Positions 53,161 to 63,481 of a stretch of 64,000 nucleotides of DNA are shown here, piece by piece. The translations under genes were made by a program, and so were the position numbers. Each line of letters begins with the position of its first letter. Position 1 is the stretch's first letter. Below the pieces are notes generated by a model. It was not told where the DNA came from and ran no database searches. It saw only the letters and a list, made by a program, of their open reading frames with translations. Location of the stretch: the NCBI GenBank assembly GCA_018136815.1, contig CM030943.1, positions 1,795,978 to 1,859,977 on the forward strand. The letters are read 5' to 3'. This DNA comes from Isochrysis galbana (Eukaryota; Haptophyta; Isochrysidales; Isochrysidaceae).

Positions 53161-54268
53161 TTCTGGCGACTGCTTTCAGCGCAACCACCTTGTCGACTCT
53201 CCGATCGTGTCGAAAGTCTTCGTTTGCCACGCCACGTTGGCCTTCTCGTTGCGCAGTGTCACGGTCACTCGGAGATGCTCAGGTGTCCTTAGCGGCTGCA
53301 AGAATCTGTTGTCTTGGATCACCCCGGCTTGCGTTCGCCTGCTTCTCAGCTGCCTCAGCATCACTAGGCCACTGCGCTCTGTAATAGCAGAATGGGGTTA
53401 TTGTGAACAGGTTGGCAGAGGGCGCAGGCCTATCACGTACTCTTCTTCCTCATCCATCGTCACTCTTCAAATGTGGGCCTGCACCATGCACGCACCCGCG
53501 CATCACCGAATGCCGATGTCACTCCACTTGAACATGCGTGGCTCGCTGTAATGGCTATTGACAATGGCCAGATCAACTGATAAGAAACGGCGGCTCGTCC
53601 AAGCAAGATAAAATGGCAAAGCAGCGGAGCCGGCCGAAAGGTTCGGTAGGCGGTGCGTGTCGTCGTGTTTGCATTTGCGCCTTCGCGGCCTGCTCCTTAT
53701 CGTTTGCGTCGTGTGACCTTGTGCGTTGATGTTACTATGTGGCAGTGCGGCATGGGGATGTTGCATAGGAGTGAGCCTGTCCTATTATATGACACGCGGG
53801 TATGAAGGCCAGAGGGCATTAGTATTAAGCAACATGGTGTCTGAGCAAGGCTGATCTCGCTCTTGGAGATTGCCTTCGAGGGCGCGCCGGCAGCTAGCGC
53901 GGAACTCAGTTCTTGCGGGGAGCTCATGGAGCTTTCCTCGGGACCTATGTTGGAATTGACTTTGGGCATTGCGAACGACGCACGGAGGGCGGAGGGCGCG
54001 GAAGTGCGAAAGGAGGCTTGTTTGTGGGGGTTGTGGCAAGCGACTCGGGGTGGTTGCTAGGCTCGTGCTTCACTTGAATTGACTCGTTGATTCGGGGCAT
54101 ATAGACTCGGAAACTCGGGGGGACTCGCTGGGGAACGCGGAGGGACTCGACGAAGCTGCGACAAAAACACTCATAAGAAACCCAAAAAACCAACCACCTT
54201 GGACCTTGGGCTCAGCAGAACACTACTAGCATTAACATAAACACTCCGGAATCATACGATATACGATT
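53161..54268. other. Intergenic
   Basis: On the minus strand near 53260-53400 a short frame following TTACAG (RAQWPSDAEAAEKQANASRG) looks protein-like, but no upstream exon could be attached. Otherwise no gene is seen. Confidence 0.35.
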
Positions 54269-55445
54269 CAGGGTTGGGGTAACAGTACTGTTATAAGCTC
54301 TCAGTATCAGTAACAGCTCCAAAATGTCAAACCACTGATATCAGCTGTCAGCTACTGGACTACCATTAAAGAACCTGATCTACTAATATAATACTCTTTT
54401 ACGGTTAGAATCGTCACGCGCGAAGGCGAAGAAGGACCCTTGGCGGCTTGGCGGTTGTGCTACGCGCCACCCCCTCCCTCCCTCGCCCTTTCCCTCTCTG
54501 CCCCCCTGCCAACTGAGTGATGCTGGCGTCGAGGGAGGACAACGCTCTCGTGGAGAGAGACAGGGGCACCGAGCTCGGTGCTCGTGCATGGGGTCGTGGC
54601 CCCATCGCTAAGCTCCAGGGCACGCAGCTTGAGTGGTCGACGGTGATGGAGGCCGCAGGCAGAGCAAGGGACATCAAGAAGAAGCAGTGCCTCTTTTGTG
54701 GCCTGCACTTCACGGGTGGCCCGAGCCAAATTCGGTGCCACCTTGATGCCTCGCTCACGCCACGCTCGATTCGCGCGTGCCAGCCGTCCGCGGAATGGCA
54801 GGATCGCCATGCGGCAGTGGTGAGCGAGCTGCGGCAACGCATGGGCATTGCATTTGAGGCGAAGGAGGTAGCAGACAAGCAAGAGAAGGACAAGATGGAG
54901 CGTAGGATGGAGACTGCCGCCAAGCACTTTGGCATCGTCGCGCCGGACGAGGTTGCGCAGGCATGGCTCAAGGTCGTCATCCAGCGTGCCCTCCCTCTCG
55001 ATCTGTTCGACGATGCAGCCTTCCGGGCGGCCATCATTGCCACCGCAAAATGCGGTAAGCAAATGTACCCAACTGTGGGTAAGGCTGCGCTCCCGGGGCG
55101 CTGGAAGATGACAAATAAAATCTTACCGGCCTTCGATACCAAGCTTGACGGCAGGGTCAGGGGAAAGGTCATGGGGCTGGCGAAGTTGACGGGCATCGTG
55201 CTGCAATCGGATGGGTGGACGAGCGTTCAGAGCCGCCCCATTGTGAATGCGATTGCCAGTCTCCCCGCAGGCTCATACTTTCTCGAGGCGATCGACACAT
55301 CCGGCGAAACGAAGGACGCAACGTTCATCGCAAACTTTATTCTGAAGCACATCAATGCTCTTGGCCCTGAAATGATTGTTGGTGTGTGTATGGATGGGGC
55401 GTGCACTGCGTCGTTTCCGATGCCTGTCCACCTATGTCGCGTTTT
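54269..55445 (+). mobile_element. hAT transposon, 5' half
   Basis: A candidate left terminus CAGGGTTGGGGTAACAG lies at 54269, and the transposase frame begins at 54520. The right half of the element is missing: homology stops at about 55420, next to a 123-bp tandem repeat. No matching right terminus was found. Confidence 0.6.
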
Positions 55446-55545
55446 TGGCTCTATACCGGGCTCATGCTGTATAGTAGCAGTACTTCCTAGCAGCTACACT
55501 GTGTGCTGTGCCTCTCCACAAATGTATTGGATGTACATACAGTAA
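54520..55545 (+). CDS. hAT-family transposase, N-terminal part
   Basis: The frame opens at ATG 54520 (MLASREDNALVERDRG). Residues about 48-72 carry a BED-like zinc finger: CLFCGLHFTGGPSQIRCHL, with two cysteines and a later histidine. The region from about residue 145 (AWLKVVIQRALPLDLFDDAAF) through LQSDGWTSVQSRPIVNAIAS to VGVCMDGACTAS matches the DUF659 segment of plant-type hAT transposases, which holds the first catalytic aspartates. After about residue 302 the frame runs into unrelated tandem-repeat sequence and ends at 55545. The RNase-H C-terminal half and the dimerisation domain are absent, so the protein cannot transpose by itself. Its internal base composition is like that of host genes. 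Confidence 0.75.
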   Translation: MLASREDNALVERDRGTELGARAWGRGPIAKLQGTQLEWSTVMEAAGRARDIKKKQCLFCGLHFTGGPSQIRCHLDASLTPRSIRACQPSAEWQDRHAAVVSELRQRMGIAFEAKEVADKQEKDKMERRMETAAKHFGIVAPDEVAQAWLKVVIQRALPLDLFDDAAFRAAIIATAKCGKQMYPTVGKAALPGRWKMTNKILPAFDTKLDGRVRGKVMGLAKLTGIVLQSDGWTSVQSRPIVNAIASLPAGSYFLEAIDTSGETKDATFIANFILKHINALGPEMIVGVCMDGACTASFPMPVHLCRVFGSIPGSCCIVAVLPSSYTVCCASPQMYWMYIQ

Positions 55546-55672
55546 GTAATATATATTAGTACATGTTTTGGCTCTATCGGGCTCATGCTGTATAGTAGCA
55601 GTAGCTTCCTAGCACCTACACTGTGTGTTGTGCCTCTCCACGAATGTATTGGATGTACATAGAGTAATATTG
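55443..55672 (+). repeat. 123-bp tandem repeat
   Basis: Two copies starting TTTTGGCTCTAT and ending around GGATGTACATA, offset by 123 bp. It lies at the break point of the hAT transposase frame. Confidence 0.85.
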
Positions 55673-55689
55673 ACGAATTGGGATGGCCC

Positions 55690-56315
55690 ATAGGGCCTGA
55701 GGGCAATGAGGAGGGTGGCAAGCCGGCGGCAGGCGCGGCTGAAGAGACGACTTCGGAGACGCTGACGGGCTGAGGCCCGTCAGCAGAGGAAGGCGGGCAG
55801 GCGGGCTTGAGCGAGGGCGAGGACGGCGGCGAGAGCGACATCGAACGAGCGGCGAGAGGCGAGGGTGAGTGTGAGGAGGGCTGTGGTGGCAGGGGCTGGC
55901 GAGGCGAGGAGGGATTGTAGGGTATGAGTGTTACGAGAGCGAGAGCGACGAGAGCGAGAGCGACGGATGACGACTGACGACAGGACGACGGACAGAGACA
56001 CCCAGGAAAACACCCCGACTTTCGCCCCACGACTTTCTCACGTAACTCGACTAAAATCAAACCCAAACACTCCGGCCAGACGACAACGGACGACGATCAG
56101 AAGGCGATCTGTCGGCGATCCCGTCTGGAAGGGGAATCGCACCATAACGGAAACGAGGGGCAATCCTGCCGCACAGGATTCCAAGAGACTTACCGAATAA
56201 GACGAGAGAGATGCGATGTGCCTAAGGGGGAGATACGAAGAGGTCGTAAATTAAACCTGATTGCCCCCAGAAGCAGATAAAGAACCGCGGGGGAGATAGC
56301 AAATTAAACCTATTT
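55690..56315 (-). mobile_element. LTR-retrotransposon 5' end fossil
   Basis: In the minus direction: an LTR-like part (56315-56100) matching 49620-49850, a leader with CGCTCTCGCTCTCG words, and a reading-frame start (MSLSPPSSPSLKPACPPSS) related to 9386. Only the 5' portion remains. It faces the integrase fragment that begins 35 bp away on the other strand. Confidence 0.55.
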
Positions 56316-56348
56316 GCGTCGAGTACAGAGCCGTATCGACATGAGGGT

Positions 56349-56891
56349 GTAGGCTTCGTCGAACGCGCTCAGCAAACGCTCATTCGTTTGATGCGCGCCT
56401 CGAACGAGGGTGGCGGTCATTGGGTCGACCATTTGCCGTTCCTACTCCTCTCGTTGAGGGCTTCTTCCGGTCGTGTCACTTCCCGGTCTCCAGCGTCTTT
56501 GATCTTTGGGCGTGAGCTGCGTCTGCCCGCTCAACTCTCTGATCCGAAGTCTGTTTCGCCAACTGCTCTCGAGGCGGCGTCCGCCGACGTTCGCTTGTAC
56601 GCATCCAGGCTCAATGCGAGCCTCCGCCTCTCTTGGTCCAGCGCTCTCGAGGCTACCCTAGCCGCTCAGGCTGAGTCGGCCCGTGACGCTACCATCAAGT
56701 CTCAAAGACCAGCTCGTTTCGAACCTGGGGATCGCGTCTGCCTGCGATTACCAGGCCATGCCAACAAGTTGCAATTCATCTACTCGGGTCCCTACCGCGT
56801 TGTAGAGGCTCTGTCCGACACTAGGTACCGACTCCGTGATCTGGAGAACCGGTTAGTCAAGGAGGAGGTGCACATCTCGAATAACCCCTGA
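56349..56891 (+). mobile_element. Ty3-type LTR retrotransposon, integrase end
   Basis: A remnant of the C-terminal part of integrase: the end of the catalytic core (ERAQQTLIRLMRA, LPFLLLSLRASSG, SPASLIFGRELRLP) and the C-terminal binding module (FEPGDRVCLRLPGH, then YSGPYRVVEALSDTRYRL). The following HISNNP and stop are typical of the end of pol in Ty3/gypsy elements. Everything upstream is missing. It is a fossil and cannot be whole. Confidence 0.75.
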
Positions 56892-57262
56892 CAGAAAGAT
56901 GCCATCTATTGTTGCAAGCTTTGCCGATGCAAACCATCTCAATCTAGATGGCAAGCTTTGCTGATGTGGCCAACCATCTATGACCAAGCTTTTCGGGCGC
57001 GCAGCGCCCGAGCGCTGTTATAGGCGCGCGGCACGCGCAGCACATATGGACGGCGGTATAGCTCGCCGGCCGACCGTTGCTATCTCTCATTGATAAATGT
57101 AAAGTGTTCAATACTTACACACAAGAAGACGTGCTGCAACTAGCCCACTCCCTTATCCCTTGCCACATATCCCCGAGCCACCGAACTCACAACTCACAGC
57201 ACGCAGACAGCAGGCGAGCATAGAACAATGACGACACACAGCGGAATCCGACACGGAAGATA
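56892..57262. other. Probable 3' LTR remnant and spacer
   Basis: Directly after the integrase stop the phrase CAAGCTTTGCYGATG occurs twice, followed by a GC-rich hairpin (GGGCGCGCAGCGCCCG at 56996). It may be the start of a 3' LTR. Confidence 0.35.
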
Positions 57263-57562
57263 TCAGATATCGACGCGGCCACGCTGATTGTACTGGAGCT
57301 GCAGGCTCAACTCCAGGTAGTCCGAGAAGCTGCTCCCTTGCTCCTCGGAGAAAGTGTCATTGAGAATCGAGAAGACTCGTTCGGGAGGGACCGAGTTGGG
57401 CGAGTTCGTGAGGATGGCGCGCAACACGAACGAGAACGCTGGAAGCTGGGACTCGTTACTGCGCCAAAAGTTGCCCAGGTTAAAAGCCTCGCGGGCGAGC
57501 CCCGACGGTGAAGCTGTCGCCCTGACGAGGATGTTGTACTTGTTGACTTCTGACTTCATCAC
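57263..57562 (-). CDS. hAT dimerisation domain, terminal exon
   Basis: A 99-codon frame preceded by a good splice acceptor (GATCGCAG at 57563). It contains AFNLGNFWRSNESQLPAFSFVLRAILTNSPNSVPPERVFSILNDTF, the C-terminal dimerisation domain of hAT transposases (the tryptophan, the P-x-x-R-V-F-S signature), followed by SDYLELSLQLQYNQRG. The orientation is opposite to the transposase at 54520 and the sequence is a different lineage, so it is not the other half of that gene. Preceding exons were not found. It could be a domesticated gene or a transposon remnant. Confidence 0.55.
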   Translation of the reverse strand: MMKSEVNKYNILVRATASPSGLAREAFNLGNFWRSNESQLPAFSFVLRAILTNSPNSVPPERVFSILNDTFSEEQGSSFSDYLELSLQLQYNQRGRVDI

Positions 57563-59640
57563 CTGCGATCAACACGGAGCAGAGGGCACTCAAGGCAAAG
57601 GCGTGTGCGCATTTGCATCTGTGCGTTGCGTGAGACGGATGCAAAGATTCACCTGGATCATGGGCGCGATCAGCGGAGCTCAGGTTCCAGGTTCCAGGTC
57701 TCTGTTTCCAGGTTCACCGCTCGACATCGGGAGACGTCTCGATCTTAGTCGGGGGGTGTCGCATTCATCCTAGATGATGCGATTTCTAGGCTCTTATTTC
57801 CAGGTCCTTCGTCGTGCGGCCACACGGCGAAGCTCAGGTACATCTAGGTTGGTAGGGTTCGTCCCTAGCGATCTAGAATTCGAGTTCTCGTTTCGTTCCT
57901 TCTAGCCTGTTTGTCAGGTCTAGATTCCAGGTTTCCTCCTTTCGGGTAATCTTGACCCAAAGGAGCCAGGTCGCCTGTCACTCGCTGCGCGCTTGTCTCA
58001 GGCTCTCGAGTTACCTTGTGAAGGCTTGTTTAGCTTCTTGCAAGGCTTGTTGTTTCTTGTTGGGTTCCGGTTCTTTCTTGGGACCTGCTGACTTTCGTTG
58101 TTGTCCAGGCCTGTTCTTCGTAGGTTCTGCTTGGCCTGGTTAGGGTTTCGTTGAATCCCCGCGTTCGGCGTTCGGCGTTGGCGTTCGGAAACTTCCTCTC
58201 ATATTCCCTAGGTCCGCTACTCTTGGCTTGTAGGTCCTTGCTTCTTTCTTCTCGGTCAAGGTTTTGGCGAGCGAGTCGGTTGCTCTAGCCGCTCGAGATT
58301 TGAGGTTTAATTTGCCATCTCCCCTTGGAGACCGGTGTAGGTTCGCTTCCTAGGTGAGGGAATCTTTCCCCTTGATGCAAGTTACATGCAAGCCTTGGCC
58401 CCTTTGGTGTTTCTTCCCCTTGGTTGCTACTCAGGGTTGTTCGTTAGAAGCGTCTAGAAGGTTCACGCTCAACGGCAAGATTTCCTCTGTCGTGAAGACA
58501 TCTCGTTGCGATCTGTATCCAAAGTGATCGCCGTGGTCGCGCGACATGACGCTCCCCTTCGGACTCTCCGCTACGTGGGAAGTTACAACGGAGACACGCT
58601 CCGGCCGTCGCTGCGGAGTCTCTCTCTCTCTCGCTCTCTCTCTCCGTCTCTCGCGACGTGTTTGAGTTATCGGTGATTTGGGGTCGCGGTTGCTTGATAA
58701 TTTGCTTGGTTTGGGTGAATGATTCCGGTGTGTTCGTGAGTCGGTGTAGCCTGTTGTTCTCAGCTCCGTTGTCCGTCATTGTTCGCTGCGTCGCTGCACT
58801 CAAGCAGCCTAGGCTCCCTCCCTGAGGGAAGAGTTCTTTGTAGGTCTAACAATCTACAATCTCTTAAAACCCAACACACTAGGGCCGCTAGAGGAGCGCC
58901 TCGCCGCCCCACAGCCCTTCGTTCGCCGTTCGTTCCCCGTCCAGACACCCAAATGGGGTTGCCCGACCCAGTCCAGAATTTCATTCACCCGACTCCCGGT
59001 GGGGAGGAGGGCCAAAGCGCCGCGCTAGCCGCCGGTGCCGCTCGCGACGGAGTGGCTCAGAGCCCTCCGGCTCCGCTCGACTCGACACTTACTCCACTTG
59101 CGAAACGCCCCCCCCCCCCCTTCTTTCATAAAAATTTCCTCCCTTGTTTGATCTTTATATAAAGCTTCCCCGGCCGCTTCACGGCGTCCGGGGCCTTCGG
59201 CCCCGGCCGCTTCACCGTCACCTCACGCCGGGGCCTGCGGCCCCGACTGCCTCTCCTAGAAACTCAGCCAAACTCATATGTATTAGCCCTCCGTAGAAAC
59301 TCACTGAATCTGTGTTTCACATGTAGGGTCTCTCTCTGTTTCTCTTTGCCAACGGATGTCGTGTTATTTTTTCGATGGATTGTTTTGTTGGCGCTGTGCT
59401 GCCACAGGAATCGAAAGGAACGACCTCACACACAGTGTAATAGTGAATAGGTTCCCTTTTAACCTTACTATTCGAGACCCCCCCCCCGCCCCCCCGCCCC
59501 CCTTCTCCCCCCAAAGGCTTTCTTTTCTTTCCTCGTCCTCATCCCTCCCCATCAGTCCTCTCGCCGCGGGGGTCGCCGCCGCAGCGGCGCGCAAGCGAGG
59601 ACCACACTACACACAGAGTAGAGTAAGAGAGAAGAGAGAA
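57563..59640. other. T/G-rich non-coding stretch
   Basis: 57680-58440 repeats words such as CAGGTTCCAGG and GTCTAGATTCCAGG, with a strong T bias on the plus strand. 58615-58660 is a CT tract. 59178-59245 has two GGGGCCTKCGGCCCC palindromes flanked by CCGCTTCAC. No gene is recognised. Confidence 0.45.
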
Positions 59641-59780
59641 GAGAGAAGAGAGAGAGGGAGGGAGGGAGGGGGCGGGAGAGAGAAAGAGAGAGAAAGAGAC
59701 AGAGAGAAGAGAGAGAGAGGGAGGCAGAGAGAGAGAGAGAGGGAGAGGGAGAGAGGGAGAGGGGGGGGGAGAGAGAGCCT
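59636..59780. repeat. GA-rich tract upstream of the oxygenase gene
   Basis: Purine-only sequence (GAGAGA, GGGAGG) ending about 40 bp before the ATG at 59818. Confidence 0.9.
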
Positions 59781-59817
59781 ACGTCCGTCCGCCCCGCACC
59801 GCCCCTTTACCTCTCAT

Positions 59818-61703
59818 ATGCCCACCTCACTGAGTGAGCTGCTCGTGGCCGCACACAGCAGCACTGGTGCCGAGGCAGAGCGGGCGCACGCGGCGGTGGT
59901 CGAGCGGGTCGAGCTGGGAGAGGAGGTGGGCTCCTACCCGCCCGCGCAACAGCTGCTCTCTGCCTCGCTCAACGCGCTCGCAGAGGCGGCGCTCGACCGT
60001 GCGCTCGCTGCCGGCTTCCCTTTCTCTCCGCAAGGGCGTGAGCAAGCGGGTGAAGCGCGCACGCTGCTCGAGAGGGCGGTGCAGGCAATGCCAGAGAATT
60101 GTGAGGCGGCCATGAGCCTCGCGCTTCTCGCGCGTGACTCGGGAGATATCGAGCGCGCAATCGAGTGCTGGAGAAACGTGGCGGAGCTGCCACCATTGGT
60201 AGATGGGGAGGAGGGCGGCGGAGAGGAGGAGGACTGTTGGGCGGATTGGCTCGCCAGCAGCCGTAATCGATGCGTCCCCCTCGCATGCATGCACCTTGCT
60301 ATCGCGCTCTCTTCGCGTGGCCAGCACGGAGAGGCGACGCCGCTCCTTCGCCGTTTCGGTTTCACGACGCGGCTCGCACCACAGGTCTGGGCGGCGGCGG
60401 CCGCCGGACCGCCGCTTGAGGCGGAGCCCGGTGCAGCCACCCAGGCCGCCACGCAGCCCGCTCCACCGCTCCACTTGTGGTCGGACGCTGTACCCCCGCC
60501 GTTGCTGCAGCGGCTTCGCGCGGCCTTCGCACCGAGTTCACCATACTGGAGCGAGACAGGGTATGGCGAGGCGTCCGCGCACAAGCGCTACTTCACCTTC
60601 CTCGTCGCCGATCTCCCCGGGCTCGTCCAGGGCGCACGCAAGCCAGCTCACGCAGTTGAGGCGCTCATCCGTTCGTTGGCACCCCTGTGTCCGCGTGAAG
60701 ACCTGGTGGAAGCGGAGTGGTGGGTGCACTCGCGGCCCGCGAGCGGCTGTGAGGGGCATCAGTTGCACTATGACCTGCAAGAGGGGCTGCTCGAAGAGGA
60801 AGGGCGGATCGTCCACCCGGCGGTGAGCAAGCAATCCCGGCGCTTCCTCTGCTAGAGACTGCGCTCAGCAGGGTGGAAGTGCCGCTTGTGGGCTTTGCAC
60901 CAGCCACTTACTGCCCGCACCCGACACCCACGCCGTAGGTGAGCTCCGTCGTCTACTTAACGGATGCATCCAACCCGACGCTCGTGTTGGACCAGAAGAG
61001 CCTGGGCCCTCCGGCGGAGCGTGGCTGGTGTGCTCACCCGCGTGCCGGCGCCTTCCTCACCTTCTCGGGCGACTTGTTGCATGGAGTGCTCCCGGCGCCT
61101 GGCAAGGGGCGCAAGATGGAGAGCGCACCCACTGGAGCCCAGACGGGCGCAAGGACTGCGGCTGAGGAGAAGGCGTCGGAAGCTAGGACGGGCGGGCGCA
61201 TAGTTGGGGTCAAGGCTGCGGGGCCGACCACGAGGTGCGGAGTCCAGTACGATGAGGCCGCTCTACCTCGGCTGACCCTGTTGATCGCTTGGTACTCCGA
61301 GGCGGCCGGTGGTGGGCGGCGTCGACGCCGCCTCGGCCCTGCGGCATGCATGCCGCGCACGACACGGTCGCAGACTTGGCCAGCCATGCTTGCGATGTCG
61401 GCGGAAGTGTGCGACGGTCTGCCCGTGCCTGCGCAGAACGCACGCGAACTCCGGGTCCGGCAGTGTTCGCCCGCGTGGGAGGCCATCCCGACGGCAGTGC
61501 AGGGGCAGGAGTGCAGCAAGGCTGAGAGGGCTGTGGGCTCTACCGACCCAGCGCTAGAGGTTCCGACATCGCTACAACAGCATTTTTTCATGCGGGCCGT
61601 CGATGAGGTCGACGTTCGTTTAAAAGAGGAGCACGGCGTGGGTGGGACGTACACTACAGCTACTGACGCCGCGAGCAAGCGGCGCAAAGCAGGAGGGAAG
61701 TGA
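59818..61703 (+). CDS. TPR plus 2-oxoglutarate/Fe(II) oxygenase, two exons
   Basis: Exon 1 is 59818-60822 (335 codons), followed by an intron GTGAGC...CCGTAG. Exon 2 is 60939-61703, giving 589 residues. The N-terminal 190 residues are helical and TPR-like (ARTLLERAVQAMPENCEAAMSLALLARDSGDIERAIECW). The catalytic part spans the intron: QLHYDLQEG supplies the H-x-D pair near residue 317; HPAVSSVVYLTD and PTLVLDQ form the jelly-roll strands; FSGDLLHGVLPAP supplies the second iron histidine near 383; LPRLTLLIAWYS has the arginine that would hold 2-oxoglutarate. The family includes prolyl and other protein hydroxylases, but the substrate is not evident. The C-terminal 170 residues are low in homology and end in KRRKAGGK, possibly nuclear. 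The ATG was chosen because it follows the GA tract and starts the conserved helical part. Confidence 0.8.
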
Positions 61704-62276
61704 GTGCAGTCGGCGCACGGTACCTCGACACCCCGGCACATGCTAGCAGCTAGAAGCGGCAGTGATGGTGATCATATGATGCCGCATCCATGTATCCATG
61801 GGTTAATGTGTCTGCAGTGCTTACGTGTTGGCGAGAGCCGGCTTGAGGGCGAGAAGCAAGGTCGAATGTCTGTGACGAGGCGACTGAGCCGATTGTGTGG
61901 CATGTTCGATGCTTATGTTTGGCTACGTGCAACGCGCGTTGCGTGTTCGTTGCGTGTTGGTGGCCGGTGATGATTCCGAGGGCTTGTGAGCTTGTGAGCC
62001 ATCCCCAATCCCAAAAGGATCCTACAGGATCCCAACAGGGTGCATTTGAGGCGGCAGACCAGAGGGCAGGGAGCCTAGACGGTCGAAAAACAGGACAGGG
62101 GCTCCAAGATCAGTGGAAAGTACTCTTTACATTGTGTTTTCGTCTCACGCAGAAGCCCCCCAAAAGAAAACTGGTGGAGTGTCTTCTACTTTACTTCTAG
62201 GGAAGCCCCTGCTTCTGGCTCCCGTCTTTTTCTTTTTTCTGGTGGGCGGCGATCGCAGCGACACTTCCCCTCTCTT
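61704..62276. other. Intergenic
   Basis: 3' flank of the oxygenase gene. No gene or repeat is recognised apart from AGGATCCTACAGGATCCC near 62017. Confidence 0.45.
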
Positions 62277-62460
62277 CCCCCCCCCCCCCCCCCCCCCCCC
62301 CCCCCGCGCGAGAGAGAGAGGGGGGGGGAAGGGGAAGAGAGAGAGAGGAGAGAGATGGGGGGGGAGAGTAAAAGAGGGAGGGAGGGACGGAGAGAGGGAG
62401 AGCGTGAAGAGAAGAGACAGAGAGAGAGAGGGGGGGGGGGGGGAGAGAGAGAGAGAGGTA
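62277..62460. repeat. C29 run and purine tract
   Basis: A run of 29 C (62277-62305), then GCGCGAGAGAG and purine-only sequence with two long G runs to 62460. Such tracts are prone to assembly length errors. Confidence 0.9.
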
Positions 62461-63092
62461 GCGTAAGAGGAGAAGAGAGGGGGAGGAAGGTACGTAAGAG
62501 AGACTTCTTCTATCCATCACAAGTGAACGCCCCCTCTCTCAGAGCAGACGAGGAGAGCTTGGAGAGCGCAAAGAGGGACGGCTCTTACATTAAAGAAGCG
62601 TGAGTTTCACCTATTTCACCTCTCGCTTTGAGAACGAGGGAAGGCAAGGGGACACGTGCCCTTGCATTGATGTATTCGGGACAGCTTATTCTGTTTCCAC
62701 GAGGTTCTCTGTCTGCTCTCTCCTTGATTCACCGGTGTCCTCTCCCTCTCTCTTCAGAGACGGAACAGCGGCAGCTCTCTGCTTCCCGTCGCCCTCTTCC
62801 TTTTATTAACTAACGGCCCGAAACTTCTCTCTGCTTCCGCTTGTCCGTCATCCTCCCTCTCTCCCTCCTCTCTCACCCCCACATCGACCCCCTCGCGTGT
62901 TTGCTCTGCCACCTCGAGTTCTCTTTCCTTTCCCTTGGGACCTCGAACACTTCCCATTTCTTTTGCTCGCCACGGACCTCTCTCTCTCCTCGTTCCCCAC
63001 TCTCTCCCAATCCCTCCCCTCCCCTTTTCATCTGTGAAACCCACCACAAATTTCCCAAATTCAAGGTCATCCCTCAGGCAAGTCCTCGCTCC

Positions 63093-63098
<6 letters not shown>
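62461..63098. other. Upstream region of the complex I gene
   Basis: C/T-rich from 62700. No separate gene is seen. It is probably the promoter and leader of the gene at 63183; CTTTT and TTCTCT words dominate. Confidence 0.5.

Positions 63099-63138
<40 letters not shown>
63099..63138. repeat. (CT)n microsatellite
   Basis: Twenty CT units, followed by C and T runs up to the start codon at 63183. Confidence 0.95.
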
Positions 63139-63140
<2 letters not shown>

Positions 63141-63182
63141 CCCCCCCCCCTCTTCCCCCCTCTCCCCCCCTTCCTCTCCGCC

Positions 63183-63481
63183 ATGCTGGTCTGGCAGACC
63201 GCGCGCCGCTCTGTCTCCCGCGCCCGCCTCCTGTGCGGCGCGCGCCGTGCGTACCAGGGCGGGCTGAGCGATAAGGATCGTATCTTCACCAACCTATACA
63301 ACGACGGCCCCTTCGGCCTCGAGGGAGCTCTGAAGAGGGGAGACTGGTACCGTACAAAGGATCTCGTGCTGCTGGGGCCCGAGAGGATCATCGCAGACAT
63401 CAAGGCGTCGGGGCTGCGCGGGCGCGGGGGGGCGGGATTCCCGTCGGGGCTCAAGTGGTCCTTTATGCCCAAGAATAACAA
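63183..63481 (+). CDS. NDUFV1: NADH dehydrogenase 51-kDa subunit, first exon
   Basis: The N-terminal 100 residues of the flavoprotein subunit of mitochondrial complex I, which binds FMN and NADH and takes electrons from NADH. The first 20 residues ([19 protein letters not shown]) are an arginine-rich mitochondrial presequence. The mature part reads [34 protein letters not shown], and ends with the FMN/NADH-binding glycine loop [22 protein letters not shown]. The exon stops at 63481, before GTGAGT, in phase 2. The next exon (expected to begin with the DGRPKYLVVNADEGEPGT-like segment) is not in the window. The ATG is the first after the CT tract. Partial because of the window edge. Confidence 0.93.

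Noticed and set aside
53176-53560. Small minus-strand gene converging on the 129-residue protein
   Set aside because: One exon-like piece looks protein-coding, but no joined model without stops could be built.
57263-57562. Second half of the hAT transposase at 54520
   Set aside because: It lies on the opposite strand, behind its own splice acceptor, with an LTR integrase fossil between; it is a separate element.
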